From: Lepus europaeus
Taxonomy: Eukaryota > Chordata > Mammalia > Lagomorpha > Leporidae
Reading direction: 5' to 3'
Assembly: GCF_033115175.1 (NCBI RefSeq)
Contig: NC_084843.1
Location: 58,568,474-58,632,473, forward strand
Length of the DNA: 64,000 nucleotides
Positions 34,400 through 43,165 of this stretch are shown here, in pieces (the first letter of the stretch is position 1; each line of letters begins with the position of its first letter). Position numbers and translations under genes: made by a program. The notes beneath the pieces were generated by a model. The model saw only the letters and a program-made list of their open reading frames with translations, was not told the DNA's origin and did not search any database.

Positions 34400-35127
34400 C
34401 CGTGGAAAATTACCGGAAATGTTTTCTGGTGACAACCTGGCTCCCCCTCCTCATCAGGACCATCAACACCAGTCTTTTCAGCACGTACTTCCTTCACAGT
34501 AAATCCTCTCACCCCCACCCCCATTCTCTTGTCTGTGGAGACCCCGGCTACTCTGCTGAGTTCACACGCAGAATACGCCACACCCCCAACAGGTGTATCA
34601 CGGGGTCTCAGAGAGCCGTGGAAGTCATGCGACCTGGCCCTTGTGTCCCTGAAACATACAGCATCTCAATTGTCCCTCCTAAGAAGTGGGGCCTTGGTCA
34701 AAGCTGATCTGTAATGATGACCTGTGGTCTGCAGGGGCACCAGAGGGCTGTGTACAGCCCTGGGACCCCCACCTCTGTCCTGAAATGAGGAAGGAGAGCA
34801 GCCGTCAGACCTCTCTCTGCTGTTTCCTCGTGGGCGGCCTGGCTGAAGCCCACGTCTCCTGTCTGGGCCGGGAGGAATCCTGTGCAATGGCCTTCCAAGG
34901 CCACCCTGCCCTTCTCTGTCTGTTCCTGGTGGATCTGGGGCTGGGCTCCACCCTTCCTCAGAGCCGCCAAGCTCAGTCCCATGAGAAATCTCCGTGTGAT
35001 TCTTTAGTAGGAATTAAAGATGAAAATTTACCCTGAGAAGAACTTCTACCATCTCAGTGCTGTGAAGCTTGTAAACACATTTCACCAAGAAGTGATTCTG
35101 TTCAGTTGTCATGCTTGTGACCAAGAC
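34400..35127. other. Intergenic DNA with no identified feature
   Basis: Single-copy-looking. Short frames only. An A24 run follows at 35130, then a second A run with (CAA)n at 35166-35202. Confidence 0.45.
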
Positions 35128-35214
35128 CAAAAAAAAAAAAAAAAAAAAAAAAGCCTGAGTCTGGCAAAAAAAAAAAAAAAAAACAAACAACAACAACAAC
35201 ACAGCTTCCCAGCA

Positions 35215-35545
35215 GAGGCCAGCATTGTGGCTCAGCAGGTTAAGCTGCAGCTTGGGCGGCCAGCATCCTGTGCGAGTCCCAGTTTGAGTTCCAGCTGCTC
35301 TGCTTTTAATCCAGCTTCCAACTAAGGTTCATGGGAAAGCAGCAGAAAATGGCCCAAGTACTTGGGCCCCTGCCACCCACCCACGTGGGAGACCCGGATG
35401 GAGTTCCAGGCTGCTGGCTTCAGCCTGGTCCAGCCCTGGCCATTGCGACCCTTTGGGGGAATGAACCAGCAGATGGAAGATCTCTCTTTGTCTCTCCTTC
35501 TCTCTCTCCCTCTGTCTGTCACTCTACCTTTCAAAAAAGAAAGGA
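35215..35545 (+). repeat. C-SINE, sense
   Basis: Head GAGGCCAGCATTGTGGC, tail TTTCAAAAAAGAAAGG. Confidence 0.92.
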
Positions 35546-35882
35546 AGAAGACAAGAGCCCCTCCAGTGTGGTAACTTCACTGGTAAATGTGGTCAGCCTC
35601 TGGGCCGTTGAGGATCTGACTAATGTTCTGTGGTTACAAGTTCAAGTGCAAGAGCGTGTCTCTACCTTAGTGACCACTGACCTTCCACAGCATTGCAGGT
35701 ATGTGAGTGTGGTTTTGCTAGGTGTGTTTTGGAACGCTTGGGTTGCAAAGTCCAGGAAATACTGTCACTGGGTTTGGTGACTTGGAGAGCCTGCTTGTCT
35801 GCAGAGCGAGTTCAGTCTTGAGGAGGTAGAGTTAACATATGGGTTATGAGACTCGCTAGAATCTGGAACCAAGCTAGTTCTG
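35546..35882. other. Intergenic DNA with no identified feature
   Basis: No repeat or gene recognised. Confidence 0.4.
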
Positions 35883-35912
35883 TGTATGAGGGGACTTCAG
35901 AAAGTCTGTGGG

Positions 35913-36266
35913 GGCTGGCGCTGTGGCTCAATAGGCTAATCCTCCGCTTGCGGCGCTGGCACACTGGGTTCTAGTCCTGGACAGGGCACTGGATTCTATC
36001 CCGGTTGCTCCTCTTCCAGTCCAGCTCTCTGCTGTGGCCCGAGAGTGCAGTGGAGGATGGCCCAAAGTCCTTGGGCCCTGCACCCACATGGGAGACCAGG
36101 ATAAGCACCTGGTTCCTGGCTTTGGATCAGCGTGGTACGCTGGCTGCAGCATGCCGGCCGCGGCGGCCATTGGAGGGTGAACCAATGGTAAAGGAAGACC
36201 TTTCACTGTCTCTCTCACTGTCCACTCTGCCTGTCAAACAATAAAAAAAGAAAAAGAAAAAAGAAA
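35913..36266 (+). repeat. C-SINE, sense, young
   Basis: Perfect 14-nt TSD AGAAAGTCTGTGGG (35899-35912 and 36267-36280). Confidence 0.96.
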
Positions 36267-36280
36267 AGAAAGTCTGTGGG

Positions 36281-36697
36281 AGTGTGCATTGTGGCACACG
36301 GGCTAAGCCACCCCTTGGGGCACTAGCATCCCAGATGTAACTAGGATCATTGTGGCACACGGGCTAGGCCACCCCTTGGGGTACTTGCATCCCGGATGTA
36401 ACTGGGATCCAGTCCTGCCTTTGCTTCTGGATCAAGTTTCTTGCTGATATGAGCCCTGGGAGGCAGTAAGTGATGGTTCAAGTACTTGGGTCCCTGCCCC
36501 CCTGTGAAAGGTCTGGATGGACTTCCTGGCTCCTGGCTTCAGCCTGACCCAGCCCTGGCTGTTGTAGGTATTTGGGGGAATGAACCAATGGACAGTGGAT
36601 GGAAGATACCTCTTTGTCTCCCTCTCTCTTTCTCCCTCTCTCTCTTTCCCTCTCTTGTCTGTCACTCTGACTTTCAAATAAGTTAATAAAATTTAAA
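36281..36697 (+). repeat. C-SINE, sense, with a 61-bp internal duplication
   Basis: The head-proximal 61 bp (36287-36347) is repeated in tandem (36348-36408) with a handful of differences. The body and AAGTTAATAAAATTTAAAAAG tail follow. Confidence 0.9.
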
Positions 36698-36939
36698 AAG
36701 CAATTTTATCTTGGTGCAAAAAATTTAGAAATCCAGGCATATTCCACTAAGTTTTGTGGAGCCCTCATAGTAGCCAACTGATGTGTATGTGGGGGAGGGC
36801 ATAAAATGAGAGCAATGAAGGGAGAAGGCAGAGATCCAGCCGTGCAGGGAGGGATGTGCGCCTCTGAATTGCCAAAGGCAGCACATGGCTGTCGTAACCT
36901 CTAGGTGGGAGGAAACAAGGGATTTGTCCTTGCTATTTT

Positions 36940-37221
36940 TTTTTTTTTTTTGACAGGCAGAGTTAGAGAAAAAGGTCTTCCTTTTCCATTGGTTCACTCC
37001 CCAAATGGCTGCTACGGCCGGCATGCTACGCCGATCTGAAGCCAGGAGCCAGATGCTTCCTCCTGGTCTCCCATGGGGTGCAGGGCCCAAGTACCTGGGC
37101 CATCCTCCACTGCCTTCCTGGGCCACAGCAGAGAGCTGGACTGGAAGAGAAGCGACCGGGACAGAATCTGGCGCCCCAGCAGGGACTAGAACCCCGGGGT
37201 GCCGGCGCCACAGGCACCGGC
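36940..37221 (-). repeat. C-SINE, antisense, young subtype, shortened head
   Basis: Short flank duplication TGTCCTTG. The last part jumps from GGTGCCGGCGCCACAGG to CACCGGC. Confidence 0.92.
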
Positions 37222-37515
37222 TGTCCTTGTTTTTAAATCCCTCTCTCAGCTCCCCAACTGTCAATTTTCTGTAGAAAGTAGTTATACATGTGTTTAATAA
37301 GAAAAGATAATTAAAGATATGCAAAGTAATTTTTGAATTACGTTGATAGGTAGTGTCCTAGAATTACATTTAAGAAGTCACTTAAAGATCTCTCTCGGAC
37401 CATTTGCAAAGGATCAGGTACCCACCACCCCAAGTTCACTCCTGTTTCCTTATGTTTGAAATGTGCCCCGAGAGATTTGTTTCCAATGTGCTTGATCCCT
37501 GTGAAAATATTCCCT
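37222..37515. other. Intergenic DNA with no identified feature
   Basis: AT-rich, no feature recognised. Confidence 0.4.
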
Positions 37516-37517
37516 AG

Positions 37518-38163
37518 AGGGGTGGACACTGTGGTCCAGCAGGTTAAGCCGCTGCCTGAGACACGTGCACCCCGTTTTGGAGTGCCTGTCTGAATCTGGG
37601 CCGCTCTATCTCCCAGTCACCTTCCAGCTACTGCGCATCCTGGGAGGCAGCAGATACACAGGCTGCAGTACCCGAGTCCCTTTCTCCCTTGAGACTCAGA
37701 AGGAGTTTGTTAGTTTTTTGTTTTGTTGTTGTTGTTTTTTTAAGATTTATTTATTTGTTTTAAAGTTGCAGTTAGGTAGAGACAGAGAGACGTCTTCTAT
37801 CTCCTGGTTCATTCCCTAGATGGCTGCAATAGCTGGCCCTGGGCCAGGAGCCAGGAGCTTCTTCCTGGTCTCCCCGATTTGTGCAGGGGCTCAAGCCCTT
37901 GGGACATCTGCTGCTGCTTTTCCCAGGCCATTAGCAGGGAGCTGCTTTGGTAGTGGAGCAGCTAGGACTCGAATCAGTGCCCATATGGGATGCTGGTGTT
38001 GCCTGTGGCAGCTTTACCTGCTACACCACAATGCTAGCCCCCAGAAGTTCTCATCTTCTGACTTGGGCCTGGCCCAGTCCCAGCTGTGTAGGCATTTGGG
38101 GATTCAACCAGCAGATAGAAGATCTCTCTTGTCTCTGTTGCTCTGTCTGTCAAATACATAAAA
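37518..38163 (+). repeat. Old sense C-SINE, interrupted
   Basis: Pieces 37518-37716 and 38041-38163 (CTGACTTGGGCCTGGCCCAG to CAAATACATAAAAC). Confidence 0.85.
37717..38040 (-). repeat. C-SINE, antisense, nested
   Basis: T/(TTG)n tail, head CACCACAATGCTAGCCCCC. Confidence 0.92.
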
Positions 38164-38229
38164 CACACACACGAAACTATAATTTTGGATTTAGGATTTC
38201 ATATTCTACTAGATTCAAGGTTGCATTTT

Positions 38230-38330
38230 ATGTCATTCTTTTTTCACAGATAGACTATTTTTTAAAGAATATTGTTAGATTCACAGCAAAATTGAGTAGA
38301 AGGTGCAAAGATTTTTCACATACCCTCTGC
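38230..38330 (-). mobile_element. Possible old L1 fragment
   Basis: TTAGATTCACAGCAAAATTGAGTAGAAGG is a text often found in old L1 3' regions. Short and degenerate. Confidence 0.4.
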
Positions 38331-38349
38331 TCTTGTTTTTTCTCTTTTC

Positions 38350-38652
38350 ATAATTTTTAAAAATTATTTAAATGGCAGAGTTACAAGGTAAGGGGGAGAG
38401 AGACAGAGAGATTAAGCCTCCATCCACTGATTCACTCTCCAAATGGCTGCAACAGCCAAGGCTGGATCAGGCCAAAGTCAGGAGCCCAGAGCTTCTTCCA
38501 GGTCTCCCATGTGCAGGGACCCAGGCATCTTTTGCTGCTTTTCCAGGTGCATTCACAGGGAGCTGGATTGGATGTGGAGCAGCTGGGACTCGAACCAGCA
38601 CCCATGTGGGATGCTGATGGTGCAGGTGGTAGCTTGGCCCACTATGCCACAG

Positions 38653-38655
<3 letters not shown>
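38350..38655 (-). repeat. C-SINE, antisense
   Basis: Tail AAATTATTTAAATGGCAG, head CTATGCCACAGTGC. Confidence 0.9.
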
Positions 38656-38687
<32 letters not shown>

Positions 38688-38890
38688 GTGAGGCAGAGAG
38701 AGGGAGAGGGAGGTAGTTCACTCATCAGATGCCCGCAGTTGCTGAACCAAGGGCTGAAGGTTAGGGACTCAGCCATTTGCACCATCACCACTGCCTCCCA
38801 CATTCCACGTTAGTGAAAAACTGGAGTCAGGAGTGGAGGTGAGTGCGGAATGCAAGTACTCTGACAGGGTGGCGGGCATCCTAGCTAGCA
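38656..38890 (-). repeat. C-SINE, antisense, divergent
   Basis: A T24 tail leads into TTGTGAGGCAGAGAG. The body is eroded and the head nearly unrecognisable (GGCGGGCATCCTAGC). Confidence 0.75.
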
Positions 38891-39508
38891 AATTAGCCAG
38901 CAGGCGGAACGCATACCCCTCACGAGTTTTTTGCACCAATGTAAGCATATCTTTAAATTCCAATTTTTCCAAGATTGTTTTGAAGTGTGCTTGTATCGTG
39001 AGCCTTCGTCTACCCAGTGCTCAGCTTTAGCGGTTCCTGTACCACCGCTGTGTCCCTCCCAGACCCCCTTCAAAATGGATTATTTAGAGGCAAATCCCAG
39101 TGATTTTATCCTGAACAGAAGCGCTTGGTGGGTAGCTCCAAAAGGAAGGGGCTAGAGGGAGGACTTCTGCTGCTTCCACCACCTTCGCCCCCTCCGCCTT
39201 CCTTCCCACAGGTCCCTGGGGCGTCATTTAGGGAACTTGCCCCTCGTCGCCTTTCTGGCTTGTATGTCTCCCCTCTGAGTGGTGAATTAGATGGTTTCTA
39301 AGGTTTCTTCCTGTTCTAGAAACAAAAAGTTCTTGTGAGGTCACCCTTTAACCCCTGAGAGACACACAGATGTGCTACAGGACCCAGCTGCTGTCCATTT
39401 TTTGGTGCCGTGCCCAGTCAGGAACCAAGACCCTCCGTGCAGAGTCGGGGAAGTGTCCTGGAGGCTGCTCCGTGCTGGAGTCTTTACCTCGGAGCTTCTG
39501 GTTTTTTC
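38891..39508. other. Intergenic DNA with no secure feature
   Basis: GGATTATTTAGAGGCAAATCCCAG at 39076 resembles an old LINE fragment. Otherwise unidentified. Confidence 0.35.
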
Positions 39509-39509
39509 C

Positions 39510-39820
39510 TCAAAGATTTATTTATTATTTAAAAAGCACAGAGAGATGGGGGAGAGAGAGATTGATCTGTCTGTTGTTTCGCTCCCTAGATGGCTGCAAC
39601 GGCCTGGCCTAGGCTGAAGTCAGGAGCCTAGCACCCCAACCTGGTCTTGTGGCAGGGGTCCAAGCACTTGGATCATCTTCTGTTGCTTTCCCAGGCACTT
39701 TGGCAGGGAGCTGGATTGAGAATGCAGCAGCTGGGACCCAAACTGGCACCCAGAGGGGATGCCGGTGTCACAGGCAGCAGTCTAACCCACTGTGCCACAG
39801 CGCCAGCGCCAGCCCCAGCC
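39510..39820 (-). repeat. C-SINE, antisense
   Basis: Head CACAGCGCCAGCGCCAGCCCC carries a small CGCCAG duplication. Confidence 0.92.
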
Positions 39821-39960
39821 TTAGAGCTTGGGGCCATTTTGTGCCACTCTCAGTATCTCTCCTAAGGAGCTCCACTCATGGCCAGAGGCCTTCTGCTGAG
39901 TTGTGGTGCTGGGAGAGTTCAAAGGCTCTCGGCCAGTTCCTTCTATAAGAAGACTGCCCT

Positions 39961-40300
39961 CGGGGCTTTGCAGGTAAAGCTACTGCCTACAGTGCTGGCG
40001 TCGGTTCAAGACCTGGCTGCTCCACTTCTGATCCAGCTCTCTGTTAATGCACCTGGGAAGGCAGCAGAGGATGGCCAAGTGCTTGGGTCCCTGCACCCAT
40101 GTGGGAGGCCTGGATGGAGTTCCAGGCTCCCAACTTCAGCCTGGCCTAGCACTAACTGTTGTGGCCATTTGAGAAGTGAGCTGCCGGATGGAGATCTCTC
40201 TCTCTCTCTCTCACTCACTCTCTCTCTCTCTTCCCCTGTCTCTCCCTCTTTGTAACTCTCCCTTTCAAATAAATAAAATAAACATTAAAAACAAAAAAAG
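39961..40300 (+). repeat. C-SINE, sense
   Basis: TSD GAAGACTGCCCT with copies at 39949-39960 and 40301-40312. Confidence 0.94.
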
Positions 40301-40440
40301 GAAGACTGCCCTGAAACCAACCGCTAGTGAAAATGATGTGATTGTTGCTTTGGAGGTTGTTGTTGCCTTCTCAGACATCAAAGGACTGATTTCTGTCATA
40401 TTCCAGAGTGATTTCTAAGGAGTAAGGTTATCCATTTTAG

Positions 40441-40758
40441 GACCAACTTTGTGGTGCAGCTAGTGAAGCTGCAGTCCATATCAGGGCACTGATTCGAGTC
40501 CAGGCTGCTCTACTTCCAATCCAGCTCCCTGCCAATGTGCCTTAGACAGCTGTGGAAGATGGCCTAAGTGCTCGGGTCTCTACCACCCATGTAGGAGACC
40601 AGGATGGAGTTCCTGGCTCCTGGCTTCCTCCAAACCAGCCCTAACTGTTGCGGCCATTTGGGGAGTGAACCAGCAGACAGAAGGTCTCTTTCTGTCTCTC
40701 CCTCTCTGTGTCACTTTGCCTTTCAAATAAATAAATCAATAAGTCTTTTTTAAAAAGA
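40441..40758 (+). repeat. C-SINE, sense
   Basis: Head GACCAACTTTGTGGTGCAGC, tail CAAATAAATAAATCAATAAG. Last C-SINE before SRGN. Confidence 0.9.
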
Positions 40759-41114
40759 ATACCAATTTTACAAGTAAATCAACTGCATGTGAAATAAAGT
40801 AGATGCCTTTAAGTTCCCTTGGCAAGTGAAGGATTAGGTCTGGATTAGAATTTGTCTTTCAAAAATATGGAAAACAGGCATGCATAGAGCTGGAAGTTTA
40901 GAGTACAGATCCTCTTTGGTTACTGGGGGAATCTTTGGGCAGGAAGATGGGACCCTTCCCCACAGTGTGTGCCATGTTAGTGCTTTTGTGGCCAACCCTT
41001 CGTTGGTTGCCAATAGTATCAGAACCTGACCGATGGAGGCATGGAGAGTGAATGGTCAGCACTCCTTGGCTGGCTAGTGAGGGAGATGGGTTTGGACCCA
41101 GGACTTCATTTTTA

Positions 41115-41440
41115 AGGTTTTTTTTTTTTTTTTTTTTTTTTTAGTTTAAATGTGTTTTATTTTTAGACAACCTACATGACAATGTTTTTTCCTTAAAAAC
41201 AATGCCTCCACTCAAGTAAATCACAGTCAAAATAAATGAGGAGCTCCAGATAGCATCAGCCCCATTTCTTGTAAGTCCTGATGCTGTGTGGCTGATGAGC
41301 ACCAGCCAGTCAGGATGAGCAGTGAGAGATCCAAAGTCACTACTACAAAAAGGAGGAAGATTACATTAACATTTCCCTCCACACACCCAAACATTTCTAG
41401 GCTGCAAAGACCCAGGACTGCTGACTGTTGCATGCCTTAA
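41115..41440 (-). pseudogene. Possible processed retrocopy of an mRNA 3' end
   Basis: A T-run at about 41118-41142 is followed by sequence which, read on the - strand, ends ...CTAAAAATAAAACACATTTAAACT just before the A tract: a polyadenylation signal at the right distance from a genomic A tail. A 68-codon frame (41227-41433) is present but unlike any protein I know. I did not find a matching target-site duplication. It could instead be an unrelated A-rich tract. Confidence 0.4.
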
Positions 41441-42964
41441 TCCTGCTCCTGTGTAGCTTCGAGACCAGGGCAGTGAGGCCGGAGGGAGACTATTGGGCAA
41501 AAGGAGTTGGTTGTCAATGTGATGGGAAAAGAACAAGTGCTTATGAACACCGAAAACGTGTTTGAGAAATCATCACGACCCAGAGGGGAAAATGAAGTAT
41601 CCAGATGAGAAGACCCCCCTTGGTCTAGCATAAGCTCTGATCAGCTGGGCGAGTGTGCAGGAAGCTTCTTGAAGCCATTGGCAGGAGCTTTTGTTTGGGT
41701 GCCAGAGTTTTAATCTGGGGGCTAGGATGAAGCGAGATCAAAGAGGAAGCCGCATATTTCCAGCTGACCCCAATCTCCCATAGCACGGAGCCTGCCGGCT
41801 TTGTGAGTTTGGGTGGTGGTCCCTGGGCAGAGTCTCTGGGTGGCAGCTGGCTCTGGAGGGCCTTCTGCAGGGGATCTGGACACACACTTGTGTTCTCACA
41901 CCAGAGCTGTTCCTCCGTTAGACTCTGGGCCCCTGTCCTTGTCCTCCGCAGGAAACGGTAAAGGAAGTTGAGAACAAGGGAAGGGAAACTCCGCCCTCCT
42001 ATCAGAGGAGAGGCAAGGGTGAGGATGTGGGGGAGCAAGGAGCAAGCGCGGGAGCCACAGGGACAGCCGAGTGGAACAGAGTGGCTGACTCTTGAGAAGA
42101 CGTAAGGAAAATTGTATGCCCAGGGTCACGTGTGATAAACCGTTGCATTTGTTGTGGGACTGTCCTGCGGAGCCTCAGGCCAACAGAAATCCGCACACCA
42201 CCCCCAGGGTCGCGGGAAACATTAATTACAGGGGACAAGGGTCTGTGTGTTCTCACGCCCCAGCAGCCTACGCCTAAGAAGACACCCACGCCCCTTGCTC
42301 CCCACTTCTGGCTTCTGCAGGGCCAGAGGAGCCAAAGATCAGGGTGAACATTTCTTCCAGAGGTAAAGCTGAATGTAGAACTGGAACACAGTTGCAGGAA
42401 ACACTGGATGTCCCAGCGCAGAGAGCTGCAAAGCAGGGTTTCTGTTTGACTCAGCTTTTGTAAAGGAAAATCCTCACTTGGTTCTTGAGGCAGAGGGAGA
42501 ACCGGTCACCCAGCGGGAGAAAGTGAGCCCAAGGAGGGGAAGCTGTTTCTCTCAGCTCTGACCACTCGCTCTTGAGGATGAGAACTTAGCTGTGTGGTGT
42601 CGCTTCTCAAGCTTGGCCCAGTGACTTCTGTTACTCTCGGGTGAAAAAGCATAGGAAGGTTTTATATGGAAAAGTGCCCAGTGAGGAAGAGGCAGCGCCT
42701 TGCAGGGCCTCTTGGTCCCGCAGAGGCCTCTGGGTGTGAGCCACCTGTAGTTCACAGCGTTGCCCGAGGAAGCAGAAACAGACCTCCCTGAATGCTGATG
42801 CTACTGTTTTGATGGGAAAAAATGTCAACAGGCGAGTAGCAGACAACAAAGCTTCGGAAAAAGTAGGTCTGGGGAGAGTCCAGGGCAGTTTCATAATGGG
42901 TATGAATTGTGATTTCGTGGCCTTTCTTTCTCTCTGGCTTTCTGGGTTTTGATGTGGATCTCTT
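41441..42964. other. Repeat-poor DNA upstream of SRGN
   Basis: No C-SINE and no named repeat. No convincing coding exon; a 137-codon minus frame at 41625-42038 has no recognised domain. Possible distal promoter or enhancer DNA by position only. Confidence 0.45.
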
Positions 42965-43089
42965 TCTATTTGTTCAGGAAATTGTGACGTGTGTTCTGGG
43001 CAGGGTTTGAGGTTTTGGAACCCTCTCTAAAAGGGACAGCCAGCACCCTGCTGCATTTCCTAATCGTGAGTTGGCTTGAACTGGTCACG
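42965..43089 (+). promoter_or_regulatory. SRGN: SRGN proximal promoter and 5' UTR
   Basis: A GGAA Ets core (42977-42980) is followed by a TGACGT CRE half-site (42985-42990). About 40 bp further on is a TATA-like TCTAAAAG (43026-43033), which would place the transcription start near 43,055 and leave a 5' UTR of about 35 nt. Human SRGN is reported to depend on an Ets site near -80 and a CRE half-site near -70, and the spacing here fits that. The transcription start itself is inferred. Confidence 0.6.
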
Positions 43090-43165
43090 ATGCAGAAGCT
43101 CCTCACCTGCAGTGGGCTTGTCCTGGCGCTTGGCCTCATCCTCGCTTTGGATTCTTCAGTCCAAG
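43090..43165 (+). CDS. SRGN: SRGN coding exon 1, signal peptide
   Basis: Encodes MQKLLTC...SSVQ plus the first base of a Gly codon (25 codons and 1 nt). The hydrophobic core rich in L, V, A and I is a classical secretory signal peptide. Cleavage is expected just after the exon junction, around residue 26. The donor is CAAG|GTAAGA, a strong match to consensus. The start has A at -3. The codon immediately upstream is ACG where human has a first ATG. The frame stays open upstream to another ATG at 42991, but that lies before the inferred transcription start and I do not use it. Confidence 0.95.

Larger units (their letters stand above)
35884..36772. mobile_element. Palindromic MITE-like element split by two SINEs
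   Basis: Left end TATGAGGGGACTTCAGAAAG (35884-35903); right end AAGTTTTGTGGAGCCCTCATAG (36749-36770) is its approximate reverse complement, with TA at both borders. The inner part TTGGTGCAAAAAATTTAGAAATCC matches the element at 48597-48795. Confidence 0.6.

Noticed and set aside
35128..35202. Processed pseudogene suggested by two A runs
   Set aside because: No upstream gene-like sequence or polyadenylation signal precedes the runs. They look like decayed A-rich tracts before a SINE.
42991..43089. In-frame N-terminal extension of SRGN from an upstream ATG
   Set aside because: It lies upstream of the inferred transcription start, would bury the signal peptide behind 33 extra residues, and has no counterpart in known serglycins.
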